Shown: one piece after another, positions 33,129-47,993 of the stretch
Position numbering within the stretch: the first letter of the stretch is position 1
Layout: the number at the start of each line of letters is the position of its first letter
Source of the DNA: Tolypocladium sp. Sup5 PDA-1
Taxonomy: Eukaryota; Ascomycota; Sordariomycetes; Hypocreales; Ophiocordycipitaceae
Direction of reading: 5' to 3'
NCBI GenBank assembly: GCA_000750105.3
Contig: JPHH03000057.1
Location: 62,001-126,000, forward strand
DNA: 64,000 nucleotides
Notes under the pieces: generated by a model
Told to the model about the DNA's origin: nothing
Seen by the model: the letters and a program-made list of their open reading frames with translations, nothing else
Databases searched by the model: none
Position numbers and translations under genes: made by a program

Positions 33129-36100
33129 ATGACCATGATTGACGTCTCGCGGCAGAGGAGGTCGCTCCTGGAGGACGCGGCCGCGCTGCATCATCTGCCT
33201 CCGGATTTACTCGAAATTATCCGGAATTCTTCGTCGACGAATCTGCTCGATGCTGTCTCACAGGCGGCGCTCAGTCCGCCACTTACAGAACGAATCTTTG
33301 TGCACTTCGAGAACGTGTTTCCCGACCTCTGCGCACGATGGATTCTCAACGCTGGGACTGGAGCACGGCAAATGCGAATCGCGGCGGCTTTTGCGAGAGT
33401 TCTACCGTTTGCGCCGTATCTTTCAGACTTTCTCAGATGCTCTGCGCAGGCTTCAGCGTCCGTGAACCAGCCGCCTTCCCTGCAACTACTACTCCCCACC
33501 ATTGATGAAGCGTCATCGTCCGACTCGAACGCAGACAACCTGTTGGAAGGTCTTGTCACGGCATGGAGGCTGTTGAGCTTTGACTCGCGGACCTTCAGCC
33601 CCTTGGTGTCACCATCACATATACAGAGCCTGTTCACACATGAGAGCAGGGCTGTCAGATACGTCGCGATTCGAATCTTCAGTCAACTACTTCACGCATC
33701 GGACTTCAAACTCGAGACCCTCATTAATGAGCATGTTGGAAAGGAAGATGCCATCATTGCCGATTTGGACGGGACGTCGGTAGACTATGGCTTCCTGACG
33801 TTGCACGAGCACGCTAGGGCTCAGAGACTTGTTGCGCTGCGGGAGCAGGTGAAACAGGATGATCGCGAGCACGATCGAAGGCCCTACCCTCAGAGCCTCA
33901 CCCCATACGTTGTTCCCTATGGAGAAATCGTCCTCCCGCGACCACACGGCCCCATCGGCGACCCGTCGAGTTTAGTCATGACGGCGACGACGACGAAGAA
34001 CCTCGAGAACCTCGCCTCAATGCTTCGACAACCAGATCCGATCCTTCTTCATGGCCTGCCGGGAGTGGGCAAAACTGCATTGGTCCACGAGATTGCCCGG
34101 CAACTCGGCATGTACTCGAGCATGGTTACCCTGCATCTGAACGAGCAGACAGACGCCAAGATGCTTGTTGGCCTGTACTCAACAGACTCCAAACCTGGCA
34201 GCTTCCAATGGCGCGCAGGCGTGCTGACCACGGCGGTGAAAGAGGGAAGATGGGTACTGGTGGAGGACCTTGACCGAGCACCGACCGAGGTCCTGAGTAC
34301 TTTACTACCTCTTATAGAGCGCAGGGAGCTACTCATACCTAGCCGTGGAGACAGAATACGTGCCGCAAACAGTTTTCGTCTCTTTGCGACAGTTCGGACG
34401 TCTCGAGGCATGAATGGCCGAGAAAACCTGCCGAGTCTCGTGGGCATGCGGTTTTGGCAGTCTCTCAGCACCGAAACCCTCACTCAACCGGAGTTGGAAG
34501 AGGTCGTTCTGCAAACCTACCCGATGCTGCAAAAGTTCGTTCCCGGTATTCTCGCAGTCCATGGACGACTTTCCCAGCTGAGCGGTAATCCTGCCCTCAT
34601 GTCTCGTGGGAGAAGCGTTATGGACCGCCAAATGAACTTGAGAGATCTTCTCAAATGGTGTCGCCGGTTGAGGGAATGTCTCCTAACGGCGGGATCGACG
34701 TCAGGCGTTGAACCTATCAGTGAAACTACTCGAGACTGGATGTTTATGGAAGCACTGGACTGTTTCGTGGGGAGCTGCCCTGATGTTGAATTGGGAAAGC
34801 ACCTTGTTTACGCCATCGCTGAAGAGATGCACATGTCCAAAGATCGGGCGGACCACTACCTGTCTGCCAATATACCCCCTTTGGAAGAGAGCGATCTCAT
34901 GTTCAGCATCGGTCGAGCCCAGCTTCGGAAGAAGAAGCTGTCGAATCGGCTACAGAAGTCGAAGCGGCCGTTTGCCAGCACCGCTCACGCAAAGAGACTG
35001 CTGGAACAAATCGCCGTGGCAGTCAAGCTGCAGGAGCCCGTGTTGCTTGTTGGTGAGACCGGTATCGGTAAAACGACCGTGGTCCAGCAGCTTGCCCAAT
35101 CTCTCGGACACAAGCTCATCGCCGTGAACCTGTCACAACAGAGCGAAGTGGGAGACTTGCTTGGAGGCTTCAAACCCGTCAATGTGCGAAGCCTAGCAGT
35201 TCCCCTGAAGGAGGAGTTTGAGGATCTGTTCGCGGCAACAGGTATCTCTGCCTCCAAGAACCAGAAATATCTGGAACAAGTCGGCAAATGCTTGGCCAAG
35301 GGACAATGGTCGAAGTTGTCGAAACTGTGGAAAGAGGCACCCAAGATGTTCGTCAAGATCATAACGGAGCTGGAGCGGATGCAGTCAGAATCCAGAGACG
35401 AGGACGCACAGCCGACAAAACGCCGGAAGACGCAGTCAAAGTTGCAGACCATGTCCGAACTGCGTCCGCGGTGGGACTCTTTTGCTCGCAACCTGGAGCA
35501 ATTCGATGTACAGATATCTGGAGGATCTGGAGCCTTTGCATTTTCCTTTGTGGAGGGCAATCTCGTGAAAGCCGTCCGCAACGGCGACTGGGTCCTTCTG
35601 GATGAAATCAACCTTGCCTCCCCTGACACCCTGGAAAGCATCGCGGATCTTTTGACGGGGCCCGACGAACGGCCCTCAATCTTGCTTTCGGAAACGGGTG
35701 AGATCGAGAAGATCGTGGCGCATCCCAACTTTCGCATCTTCGGCGCCATGAATCCCGCCACCGACATTGGTAAAAGGGACTTGCCAATCGGCATCAGGTC
35801 ACGGTTTACGGAACTCTACGTCAAGAGCCCGGACACCGACCTCAAAGATCTGCTCACCATCATCAAGACTTACATGGGGAGCACAAGTACCAAGAATGAC
35901 CAAGCAGCGGACGATATTGCACGACTGTATCTCAACACGAAGAGGATGGCAGAGGAGAAGCGGCTTGTGGATGGCGCCAATGAGGTTCCTCATTTCAGCT
36001 TGCGGACACTGACCCGAGTGCTGAGCTACGTCAACACGATTGCGCCGCTATACGGTGTGCGGCGAGCCCTGTATGAGGGATTCTCGATGGGATTCCTGAC

Positions 36101-39100
36101 TTTACTGGATCGCAATTCCGAAAAGATGCTCCTCCCGCTCATCTATCACCACCTACTCGACAAGCATGGCGACCCGCAATCACTCCTATCGCATGCACCG
36201 AAACATCCTGGCGATGGCAGACGCTATGTCAAGTTCCAGAACCAGAATCGAGATCGGCAATACTGGCTCTTCCAAGGCGAGGAGACTCCCATTGAGAGGG
36301 ACGACTACATTATCACTCCGTACGTGGAGCGAAACCTCTTGAACCTGGTTCGGGCCACTTCAACCAGACGATTCCCAATCCTGATTCAGGGACCGACGTC
36401 TGCAGGCAAAACGAGTATGATTGAGTACTTGGCCAACTTCACCGGCAACAAGTTTGTGCGGATCAACAACCACGAGCACACCGACCTCCAAGAGTACTTG
36501 GGTACATATGTATCCGGACCGGACGGGAAACTGCGATTCCAGGAGGGCATCCTCGTCCAGGCCATGCGGCAGGGTCATTGGATCGTGCTGGATGAACTCA
36601 ATTTGGCGCCGACTGACGTTCTGGAGGCCTTGAACCGTCTCCTGGATGATAATCGCGAGCTACTCATCCCGGAAACTCAAGAAGTTGTCAGACCCCATGA
36701 GAACTTCATCTTGTTTGCGACTCAGAACCCTCCCGGTCTCTACGGTGGCCGGAAGGTCCTTTCAAGAGCATTTCGAAACAGATTTCTGGAGCTGCACTTC
36801 GATGACATTCCTGAGGATGAATTGGAGTATATCCTCCAAAAGCGCAGTCGCAATACATCGCCTCCGGATTGCCGAAGAATCGTGTCTGTGTACAAAGAGC
36901 TCTCCAGACTTCGCCAAACCAGCAGGCTTTTCGAGCAAAAGGACAGCTTTGCAACGCTGCGAGACTTGTTCCGCTGGGCACTCAGAGAGGCAGAGACGAG
37001 GGAAGAAATTGCGTCCCATGGGTTCATGTTGCTGGCTGAAAGAGTTCGAGACGGAGAGGAACGCCTGGCAGTCAAAGAGATCATCGAGAAGGTGTTCAAG
37101 GTCAAGCTCAATCCTCAAGAGATTTACTCTGCCGAGGTTGCACCAGAACTCAAGCATTTCACCCGACAACAAAACTCCCAGGGCGTGGTTTGGACCCATG
37201 CCATGCGACGACTGTATGTGCTGGTGTCTCGAGCGCTTCGAAACAATGAGCCTGTTCTCCTCGTTGGCGAGACGGGCTGCGGCAAAACTACTGTTTGCCA
37301 GTTGCTCGCCGAGGCTCTTCACAGAGAGTTGCACATCGTCAACGCTCATCAAAACACCGAGACCGGAGATCTGATAGGCTCTCAAAGACCCATTCGAAAC
37401 CGTGGCGCGATCCTTGAGGCTCTGGATGCCGACCTGACATCAATACTTGAGACCTTGGGCCTGGAAATCCCAGGCTCGACGGAGGAGAAGCTGGAGGCAT
37501 GGAAAGCTGTTGATCGTTCGTCAATTGCTAGCATTTCGCCGGCACTCATCGAGCGTGTCACCACAAACGAGACGAGGGCAAAGGCATTGTTCGAGTGGTC
37601 TGATGGAGCTCTTGTGGATGCAATGCGACTTGGACATTTTTTCCTTCTGGACGAAATTTCACTCGCGGACGATTCGGTTTTGGAAAGACTCAACTCAGTG
37701 CTGGAGCCGCAGCGAACACTTCTCCTGGCTGAGAAGGGAGTAGATAACTCCTTCGTTGTGGCGTCTGACGGGTTCCAGTTCTTCGCCACCATGAATCCTG
37801 GTGGAGACTTTGGCAAGAAGGAGCTGTCTCCGGCTCTACGCAATCGTTTCACTGAAATTTGGGTGCCCCCCTTGTCCGAAAGCGATGATATCTATGATAT
37901 CGTGCGGACGAAACTGGTCGACGGATCCAAGCACCTTGTGGATTCTATGGTGCAATTTGCCGCATGGTTCGGATCAACTTTCCGGTCAATGGCGACGACG
38001 CCGTTCTCGGTGCGAGAAATCCTTGTTTGGGTTCAGTTCATCAATACTTTCGAGACCAACGATCCCGTGGTCTCCCTGGTTCACGGAGCCTCGGCAATTT
38101 TCATCGACAGCATTGGCGCCAATCCATCAGCAATTCTTGCCACAGATCTCAATGCTGTTCAGCAGCAGAGGCAAGAATGTCTGAACAAGCTTGGACAGCT
38201 TCTTGGCTGCGATGTGTCCAAGATTTACGAATCAGAGCCTGAGCTTGTGATGGCCGACGACTCCTTGACAATTGGAAACTTCAGCGCCCCTCGTATCCCG
38301 GGCGGCACAACGGACTCGGGCTTCGCTTTCCATGCACCAACTACCAGACTCAATGCCATGAGAGTTGTCCGGGCTCTTCAGATGCACAAGCCAATCCTCC
38401 TTGAAGGAAGCCCTGGTGTGGGTAAAACATCCTTGGTTGCGGCATTGTCTCAGGCTTGCGGCCGTCCTTTGACGCGAATCAACCTGTCTGACCAGACCGA
38501 TCTTATGGACCTTTTTGGAACGGACGTGCCCGTTGAAGGTGAAGAAGCTGGCAACTTTGCATGGAGGGATGCTCCTTTCTTGCAAGCGATGCAAAAGGGC
38601 GAATGGGTTCTCCTTGATGAGATGAACCTTGCCTCACAGTCTGTTCTGGAGGGGTTAAACGCATGTCTTGACCACCGTGGAGAGGTCTACATCTCGGAGC
38701 TCGACCAAGTTTTCAAGCGCCATCCTGACTTCCGACTCTTTGCGGCTCAGAATCCTCATCACCAAGGTGGAGGTCGCAAGGGCTTGCCGGCTTCCTTTGT
38801 GAATCGTTTCATCGTCGTCTATGCCGACGTCTTCAAAGACGAGGATCTCAAGCTCATCGCATCCCACAACTTCCCCAAGCTCGCCCCTGAAGTTGTCAGC
38901 CAGCTGATCGATTTCATATCTCAAATGGACCATCAGCTTGTTATGGAGAAGTCTTTCGGCGCTCAAGGTGGCCCTTGGGAATTCAACCTCCGAGATGTTC
39001 TCAGATGGCTGAACCTGCTCAACTCTTCCGACCCTCTGCTTCAATCTGCTTGCGTTGATGACTTCCTTGACATTGTTGTGCGACAGCGATTCCGCACGCA

Positions 39101-42100
39101 AAAGGATCGAGCTGAGGTGAACAAGCTCTTCAGTCGGGTGGTTGGGTGGGAGCCTCGGACACACCACCTCTACCACGACATCAACTCGAGGTTTGGCCAA
39201 GTGGGCCTGGCACTCTTGGGCAGGAATGTGAACGCTCAACCTGAGCGGCTTCCCAACATCGATGTTGTATCCAGGCTCCCAGAACTGGAGTCCCTGATGA
39301 TCTGCGTGGAGCAAAACATACCTTGCATCTTGAGCAGCCCGTCAGGTTTCGGCAAATCCGCTCTCTTGCGGTACGTTGCCGCGTTGGCAGGCAAGCCGCT
39401 GGTTGTGTTCCCCATGAACGCAGACATCGATACAATGGACCTCGTGGGCGGCTTCGAGCAGGCTGACCCGCTTCGAGAGGTCAACGCAACGCTTCGAGGC
39501 CTGCATGACTACCTCCAGGACTCTGTGATGTCCCTCGCTCCAGCAGCAGCGCCTGCCGAGGCTCTGCGGCTTCTACATCTGCTTGACGCTTACTCTGGAG
39601 ACAGCCACAGTATCGTTGCCATTCAATCCGCAATCGAGTCACTTCTAACCCGCGTGGCGGCCGATTCTGAGGTTGGCACCACGCTCTCCAGGGCTTATCA
39701 ACTTCTTCAAGGCCCCCTGGTTCTCGCAAATCCTCGGTTCGAGTGGCTCGATGGAATGATCGTCAAAGCCCTGGAGAGTGGTCAGTGGCTCGTTCTCGAC
39801 AACGCGAACATGTGCAACGCCTCCGTTCTCGACAGGCTGAACTCTCTCCTGGAGCCAAATGGATTTCTGAGCATCAATGAGCACTGCGACTCCGAAGGCA
39901 AGCCGAGAATTATCAAGCCTCATCCGGAATTCAGAATCTTCCTAACCATAGATCCGCGGTACGGCGAGCTTTCCCGTGCGATGAGGAATCGTGCCATCGA
40001 GATTCACATCCATACACCACCCCCAACCACGGAACCATGCTTCGACAGGATGCCGGACATTGAGAGCGGCCTCCAGAGATACAAGGAGTCGAGAGAGTTT
40101 TGCCAAACATTTTCGATGGACAGCTCTTCGATAGAGGCCGCCCAGATAGCACTCGACAATCTGTCTCTACAGGATGTGTCTTTGCTGCCACGTTTCGTGA
40201 GCGACCCTTTGAGCAGAGCCGCGCAGGATGCAGCCTCATTGCAGCCCATGGAAGAGCTACTGGAGTTCTTCCAATCCGCAATCGGGTCGGACAGCCTGAA
40301 AGCAGTCATGCGCGCGTACTCAAATCTCCCTCGGGACGCTTCAACAGGACTCGCGAATGCTCAGCCAATTCATTCCCTGAACAACTTCATTGTCGCACGG
40401 CTGGTTCCGAACAAGGGCGAGCCGCAGTGGACCGCTGCGCGCTACGAGTTTTCTCATATGCTATACCATGTGCAAGGGTCCATTGAGCGACATGGTGGCC
40501 AAGCCCGATCGGCCAAGCTAGCATCTCTGACGCGGCTGCAACGGTCATTGATCAGCGATCGGGTTGCTGCGGTATCAAAGGACTCAACTGTCAAGTTGGC
40601 GATATTCCTTTCCGCGGTCATCAGCGCGATGCAGGAATACATGGGAGCCGACTTTTCATCTTTGGAGCCTTGGAAGGTAAGAAGGTTCTACCCATTGATG
40701 ATTCTAATTGCTAACATAGAGTAGGAGCGCTCTCATCTTCTACGGCTTCTGGGGCTCTACGTTGAGCGAACCGTTGCTCTCTCTAGCGACAGCGACTTTG
40801 ACGAAGCGAGATTCCAAGCTCACCTGGCTCTCGGAACCAATGTTCTGCAACTTCAATCCCATGTCTTTACTGACTCCCGCGACTCTGAGTTCGTGTCTCT
40901 TCTCCTTCGTCAGTTGAAGAGCGACTTCAACAGCGGATTCAGACTGTCAACCGGCTTAAGCATGGAGACTTTGTGGAACGTGTTACGACCAGTTCCAATT
41001 CCTGACAAGTCTGTCCTCGACTGGTCGCTTGAACTTGATCGACTAGCCGCACGATTTGACGCCATTCGGTGGAAAGCAAACGCATCCATTCCAGACCTTT
41101 CCAAGGCCCAGAAAACACTCGAGACGGCATATGGGATTGTTCGAACTGGACACGCTTCAGCAGACGAACTTGTGACGGATCTAACAAGAGCAATCGAATC
41201 ACTGGAAGCTCGCATTGGTGACCAAGAGGCCTATCTGCAGCCTTTCCTCTCGCCAGATTTCGAATCTCTTCGGCAGATTTCGATGCTTCGGTCACTGCCC
41301 CTCGAAAATCAAGAACAAGCACAGAGACGTGACCTGGTTATCTTGTCGAGCGTCCCTACCAAAGCCACCATGTCCCTTGCGAGCTCGAGCGGACCAGCGG
41401 CTATTCTGCAGTCCGTTGATTGCCTGGTCCACCAAGATATCTTTTCTTGGAATGGAAAACTTGCAACATCCCTTTGGCACAAACTGCAGAACATGGGAGC
41501 TGTCAGCCTCCGGTCGTTGGCCTTGCTTGAATCCGAGCTGCCAGCACTTGGGCGATGCATCTCTGACCTGAGCGCCGAAGTCGCAGCTGATCCCATCGAC
41601 AAACTGAACGATATTCTCTGGCAGCTTTTGTTGCAAGTATTTGCTGCTCACAGTCTACACCTCCCGGACCTTGTGGCCACAGTGCACTCGCAGGCACTGC
41701 AACATTTGGACTCGGTTCTGATGGTTGCTCGAGCTGGCGTGGCTCAAGAGAACAATGCTTTCAATGACGTGCTTGAAAGCATCGACACCGAACATCTTCG
41801 GCAAATTACTCGGGACCATCTTATTCCCTCCATCGTCGCAATTGCAGCAGCCAAGAACATCTCGGGTCAGAGAGCGTATTTCTCTGCGCTGGCGTGGATT
41901 CACTTCAGCATGGGACTCGTTAAGCTATACGTCCCGGATCGCGTCTTTGATCCCCAGCTTCGTCCGAGGGTGGAACTAGAATTCTTCGAGAGTCTACAGA
42001 GGCAACTGCACGACAAGATTTCGGCCCTCAAGACGTTTGAGAGAGAGTTCACTGGCCAAGATACGAGCATCCGAATCGAGATGCTCGAACAGGAGCTTTC

Positions 42101-45100
42101 TGAACTCGGCCCACCACCCGAGCAGTTACAGCCCGTGTTCAGGCCGGAGTTTTCCGAACTCGGCAGATTGCATGCCGAGTTTTCCAATGTTCTGAAAACC
42201 GTCACTGGCCCAAGTTTGTCGTCAGTGCTGCAATTCCTCGATTCAAGCTCAGCAGAAGAAGGCCGCGACGAACTGCGACTCATCAAGGAAAACGTTCAGC
42301 GACTTGTCGACCGTCTATCTGCACGCTTTGAAGCGTATCAAGACATGACTCGGCCTGCAGTGAACACGCTGCGATGTCTCCTTGTGGGATTGTCACTCTG
42401 CGATGCGGCCAAGGCAAACACATTGGATGCTTCCACAGAAGATCTCGTCAAAGCAACGCCGTTCTTTGGCGCCCTCAACTGGGATGTGTCCACTGGCAAG
42501 CTGTGTGCAAAGAGCTTTGAGTATCTCAGTCTTGTGAGCGCTAGAGTTGCCGTGGAGGGCGTGGATAGCCTTCCACTGGACTCACGCGAGTCCATTTTCG
42601 AATGCTTCCACAGCTTCTATGACGATTGGAACAAGAAGCTCGAAGCAGACCGCAAGGCGGAGAAGGAAAATACCAGCTTGTACCGATTCCGCGGCACGTT
42701 TGAAGACGAGGAGGAGTTCGATGCGCAGGAGTTCAATGAGCTCTTCCCATCTTATGACGAAGAAAACTCCACCGTCCAGCGAAATCTCATGCCAGATCAG
42801 GTCCGCGACATGTCTCTGAAAGTGGCAGAGGCGCACAAGAAGATCTTCCTCGAGAGACAGGATCCATCAGCTGCGATTCGCGAGGTTTCCATGGCTGTAG
42901 GTCAACGGATCTCCAACGAGACACGAAACAACTCCAACCTTGACCGCAGTGTCAATGGGAAGATGCTTGCTACCACAATGCTACTTCTCAATGAGAAGCT
43001 GGAAGAACTCCAATCTGCGTCTGTGGACAAAACGTACAACTTCTACACAGATGAAAACCTTTCAGAAGCTCGACAGCTGGTCTCGCTTGCCCACAAGATC
43101 AAGGCTCGGTTCCGCGAGTTGCAGCTCGTGGATGAAATCGGGCACATGCAGCCGCTGGCGGATGTTGTGCAGTCCTGCGACAAGCTGCTTGATGAAGTCC
43201 ACGCGGAGCCTCTCGCCAAACTCTTGCCCAAGGTGGAGCAACTTCATGCGCATGTCTACGAATGGCAGTTTGGTGGATGGGCCAGCAAAGTTTACGCTGT
43301 CTTGCCCCTTCATGACGCGCTTACCGATACCGTCATTCGTTGGCGTCGCATCGAGCTGTCGACATGGGCAAATCTGTTCGATATGGAGCAGACGAAGTGC
43401 CAGGATGACGCATATTCTTGGTGGTTCGTCGCCTACCAGGTCGTGGTTGCTGTTCCCCTATCAATGGTTGACTCACCGAATGAATTGCGCGAGTACGCGG
43501 CGTCGCTTATCCAGAATCTGGAGATGTACTTCTCAACCTCCATCATCGGCCAGTTCAAGACCCGTGTTGCCCTGCTGAGGCAGCTGTTGAGCCATCTTTG
43601 CCTGCTGGTCAAGGACTATCCGACCCTGGACGTCATATGCCATGCCGTCAAGAACTTCATCGACTATTACGCACGATACGAGCACACTGCCGGTGCTGCC
43701 ATACAGAGAGGACGAACGCCAATCGAAAAGAAGATGAAAGACGTGCTGCTCATGGCTAGCTGGAAAGACACCAACATCAATGCGCTCCGTGAGAGTGCTC
43801 GAAAGTCACATCAAAAGCTGTTCAGACTTGTGCGCAAGTTCCGTGCTGTTTTGGGTCAAGAGATGAGGGCTATCATCGTACAAGGTCTTCCGGACGAGGA
43901 GAGTACATCGACTGATTTCAAGCCACCTAGCCCTGCAGCAGCCAATATCCCAGAAACACAGCCTGCAATGTTGAATGAGGCTCTGCCTGGGTGGCTATCC
44001 AGCCATCGGCGACTCGCCAATGTGTCGATGACTGTGTCAGTCTTGAATAAGATTGCGCAAAGCTCAGATATGATGAGCGGCGCGGCTGATGCTCTCAATG
44101 AGTTCGTCTCTGGCCTGAATGCATCAATGGCCGAACTTCGGAAAGAAACCCCTCCGTTCCTGAATGACGAAAATAAGGATCAGATCAAGCACCTCAAGAC
44201 CAGGAAGCGCAAACTCTTTGCAGACACACTGCGAGAGTTGCGGAACATGGGGTTGAAGTTCAACTTGGGTCAGGACAAGCTGGCTGAACAAGAGTCACTA
44301 GCAGTGGTTCTTGCGTCGACGGCCACAGTCGAGCTTCCTTCCTCGTCTACCTTGAACGAGGCCGACTATTTGTTCCACAAGACTCTTGACCTTGCCCCCA
44401 AGGCCAGAGCTGCGGCACGAGAGCACTCTGAAGATTTGACTGGTGCTGAGGCTGGGCGAAGTGTCGGGTTCGTTGAAGGGATGATCAACTTTGCTCTCAT
44501 TCAACGAAGTAACCTTGCCGTCGCTACCAAGTCACTCACATCGTTGCAGGCCACTGCTGGAGAGTTTCAGTGCCTCGGGGACTCCCAGAAGATTGGAAAG
44601 CTGGTTCGGCGCGAACGTGAAGGCAATTGGTCTCGCCTATTGCCTTGGCTGGCTCAGATGCTGAAGTTTGCCACCAGACTCGTTCAGGTACATGCGAGAC
44701 TGGGCCAGATTGACAACGACGTGGTTGTTCAGGAACTGCAGTCATGGACAGCCCGTGTTGGCACTCACTTGGCTGGCGCTGGCGGCCTAGGCAAACTTCC
44801 AACACAACTAGCTTCTGAAGCACACCTGAAGCTGGAAGCAGCTGTCGCCAGCGACCTCGAGGCGCTGCAGGTTGTGCTGGACGGGTTCATTCGCGACAAA
44901 CCCAGAATTGCATTCATCCTCCAACAACTTCGTGTCTGGACTCAAACAGAGAGCCAACGACTCAACGACCAGGCTTTAGCTGCGGAGTTGAAGGATTTTG
45001 CCAACGCAGTGTCTACCCTGACTGACACGATTCTCGTTGCTGTCGAGAGCGCAAAGAAGAAGTCGGGTGCTATTCCAAAGGAGGAGGAGGAAGCAGGGTG

Positions 45101-47993
45101 GCTGAAGAAACACAACGACAGCTTCTTCTCGATGATCAACAAACTTCACATGAAGCGTGTGGAGCAGAGTATCCGCCAATGCATCCAGCTCGTGCAGCAG
45201 ATCAACGTCAACGAACCACAAACAAGCGTTGCCGCAATGAGCATTGTTGGTCTGGCAACGCCAATTCTCGACCAGTTCTCAGCTTTGTGCTGCCAGTCCG
45301 TCGAACGAGGCATGGAGCTGCATCGTGCAACTATCAATATGGCGTATGACTTGACCAAGACTTTTACGCAACTAGCCTCGCAAGGATTCTGTACTCCTCA
45401 AGAAAAGTCGGACGAGACGTCTGGCGACGGAGGGCAACTTGAATCTGGCACTGGTCTTGGTGAGGGAGAGGGTGCCGAAGACATCAGCAAGGACATCCAG
45501 CCTGATGAAGATCTCTCAGAGCTGGCACAGGAAGCGAACAAGGAAGAGACTGGCGAGATTGAAGATGAGAAAGACGCAGTGGACATGGCTGACGAAGACA
45601 TGGAAGGAGAGATGGGTAGTGTTCAAGGGGCCGAAGACGATGAAGAAGGATCCCAGAAAGGAGATGAGGAAGAGGACAACAACGACATGGATGAAGAGGC
45701 TGGCGACGTCGATGATCTGGACCCCACCGCTGTGGATGAGAAGATGTGGGATGGGGACGACGAAAAGGCAGACAAAGACCAGCAGGGTGACAAGACAACG
45801 GGCCAAAAGCAAGAAGATGAGCAAATGGCTGCGGAGGAGAATGCCAAGAAGAATGACGGGGAGAAGGATAAGGAGCAGGACGCCGATGAGGTGGATGAGC
45901 AGCAGCCCGAGGAAGATGAAGCTGGTGAGGAGAACCACGAGGAGGAAGACGTGACTGCTCAGGAAGAGCTGAACCGGCAAGACCAAAATGTCGAAGAGAA
46001 CGACGCGCTGGAGCTTCCGGAGGAGATGGACTTGGATTTTGGCGACCAAGAATCTGTCTCATCTGATGGCGACGACTTGGATCTCATGTCAGATGCCGAA
46101 GAGGAGAATAAGGAGCCAGACGAGCAGCCGAATGGTGAAGATGATGCGGAGGACGAGGATATGGACAATGCTGCAGCACAGCAACTGGAGCAGGAGGCAG
46201 CAGAGGAAGATGGAGAGGGAAGCGAGCCTGAGGTTGAGGACAAGACTGGCGGCGACGAGGTGCAGGACGAAGTGGAGCCAGAGAAAGGCGAGCAGGACGA
46301 GGAACAAGCCGAGCAAGCCCCTCCGTCGACAGACAACGCCAATGCCGATGTTGATAATGCGGCGCCAAGCGACGTCAAGAGCTCTGGACTGGATCAGAAT
46401 GCCGACTCCATGGACCTGGACGAGCAATTCCAAGCCCGGGCAGCAAAGCAAGAATACGGAGATATGGGAGACGCCGCTGCGGACCAAGACACCAGCGCGG
46501 GTAATAAGGGCGCGACCTCGCGGTCAAACGAGCCAGTGGAGAACAGAGAGAAAGACGCCGATGCTGCTGAAGATTCTGCACGCAGCGATCCTTTCCGGAA
46601 GCTCGGAGATGCCCTCGAGAAGTGGCACCGTCAGCAGGCGGACATCCAGGACGCCAACCCTGACGATACCAAACAACCGGCCGAGCAAAAGGCTGAGGCA
46701 GACCAGGGACGACAAGAGTTCCAGCACCTCCAGGATGACGAAGCCGCGGCCGACACGCAGGCCATGGGCGCCGCGGACGACGATGAGGTGCAGCCTATCA
46801 ACGAGTCCATGGCGGTTGATGAAGAGAAAGAGGACCCCTCGAGTCGCGTGATGAACGAGGATCAAGAGGAGACTCAAGACGCAGAGCCCGACCAAATGGA
46901 CCTCGGCGAGGCGGCAGAAGCCAACGAAGCCAACTCCAACGAGGCAGACAACGACAGGTCCGGCGTCAAGACCAGGCAAGGCAACTACAACAGAGAGCCG
47001 TCGCCAGAGGGGCAACAAAGCGGCATGGCTGAAGAGAAAGACGACGAGGGTGAGATTGAAGAAACGTCGACACAGCTGTCAACGACGCACATCTCGGACG
47101 AGCAGCGCCCACTCCGGGACTACGGGGAGTGCATGCGGCAGTGGAGCGAGTTCCAGAGCAAATCACACGCGCTGTCACTGTCGCTGACCTCGCAGCTGCG
47201 TCTCATCCTCACGCCGTCACAGTCAACCAAGCTGTCTGGATCGTTCCGTACCGGAAAGCGGCTTAACATCAAGCGCATTATTCCCTACATCGCATCGAGC
47301 TACAAGCGGGACAAGATCTGGATGCGACGCAGCATCCCCACAAAGCGCACGTACCAGATCCTCCTATGCGTGGATGACAGCAAGAGCATGGGAGAGACTT
47401 CGTCTGGAAGCCTGGCAATGGAGTCGCTGGTGATGGTGTCTCGGTCACTCACGATGCTCGAGGCGGGCCAGGTGGGCGTCGTCGGGTTCGGAAGCGACGT
47501 CTTCACCGCGCACGAACTGACGGACCCGTTTGCCTCAGACGCCGGGGCCAAGGTGCTGCAGAAGTTTTCCTTTTCGCAGGACCGGACGGACATTGCGCAG
47601 CTGATCCGGCAGACGATTGATACATTCCGGATGGCGAGGCAGCAGTCTGGCGGCAACTCGGACCTCTGGCAGCTGGCACTGATACTGTCGGACGGTCTGA
47701 CGCCCTCGTCGGCGCACGACTCGATCCGACGGCTGCTACGAGAGGCGATGGAGGACCGGATCATGATTGTGTTCATCATCATGGACGACACGGGCAAGAA
47801 GAAGGGCGACAGCGTGCTGGAGCTCAAGGAGGCCAAGTTTGTGCGGGAGGAGGACGGGGAGAGCAGGGTGGTGATCGAGCGGTACCTGGACACGTTTCCG
47901 TTCCAGTACTACCTGATTGTGCACAACCTGGAGGAGCTGCCGAGCGCGTTGGCCGGGCTGCTGCGGACGTGGTTTGCGGAAGTGGCCTCGTGA
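33129..47993 (+). CDS. MDN1: midasin, giant AAA+ ATPase of 60S ribosome maturation
   Basis: Exons 33129-40676 and 40725-47993 give 4,938 aa. The only intron is 48 nt; the acceptor must be the TAG at 40722-40724, because cutting at the preceding TAG or AG leaves a stop or the wrong frame. Six tandem AAA+ modules show Walker A sequences near residues 311 (GLPGVGKT), 640 (GETGIGKT), 1090 (GPTSAGKT), 1380 (GETGCGKT), 1760 (GSPGVGKT) and 2070 (SPSGFGKS). Walker B is intact in modules 2-5 (LLDEINLA and similar), variant in 1 (VEDLDRA) and degenerate in 6 (VLDNANMC). A long helical linker, a D/E-rich region at about 4085-4575 and a C-terminal MIDAS domain (CVDDSKSMGE near 4731) follow. Midasin strips Ytm1 and Rsa4 from pre-60S particles in the nucleolus and nucleoplasm. 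Confidence 0.97.

Noticed and set aside
40893..47993. Second half of midasin as a separate gene
   Set aside because: The 48-nt intron at 40677-40724 joins it in phase to the AAA ring, and midasin is one polypeptide in all known fungi.
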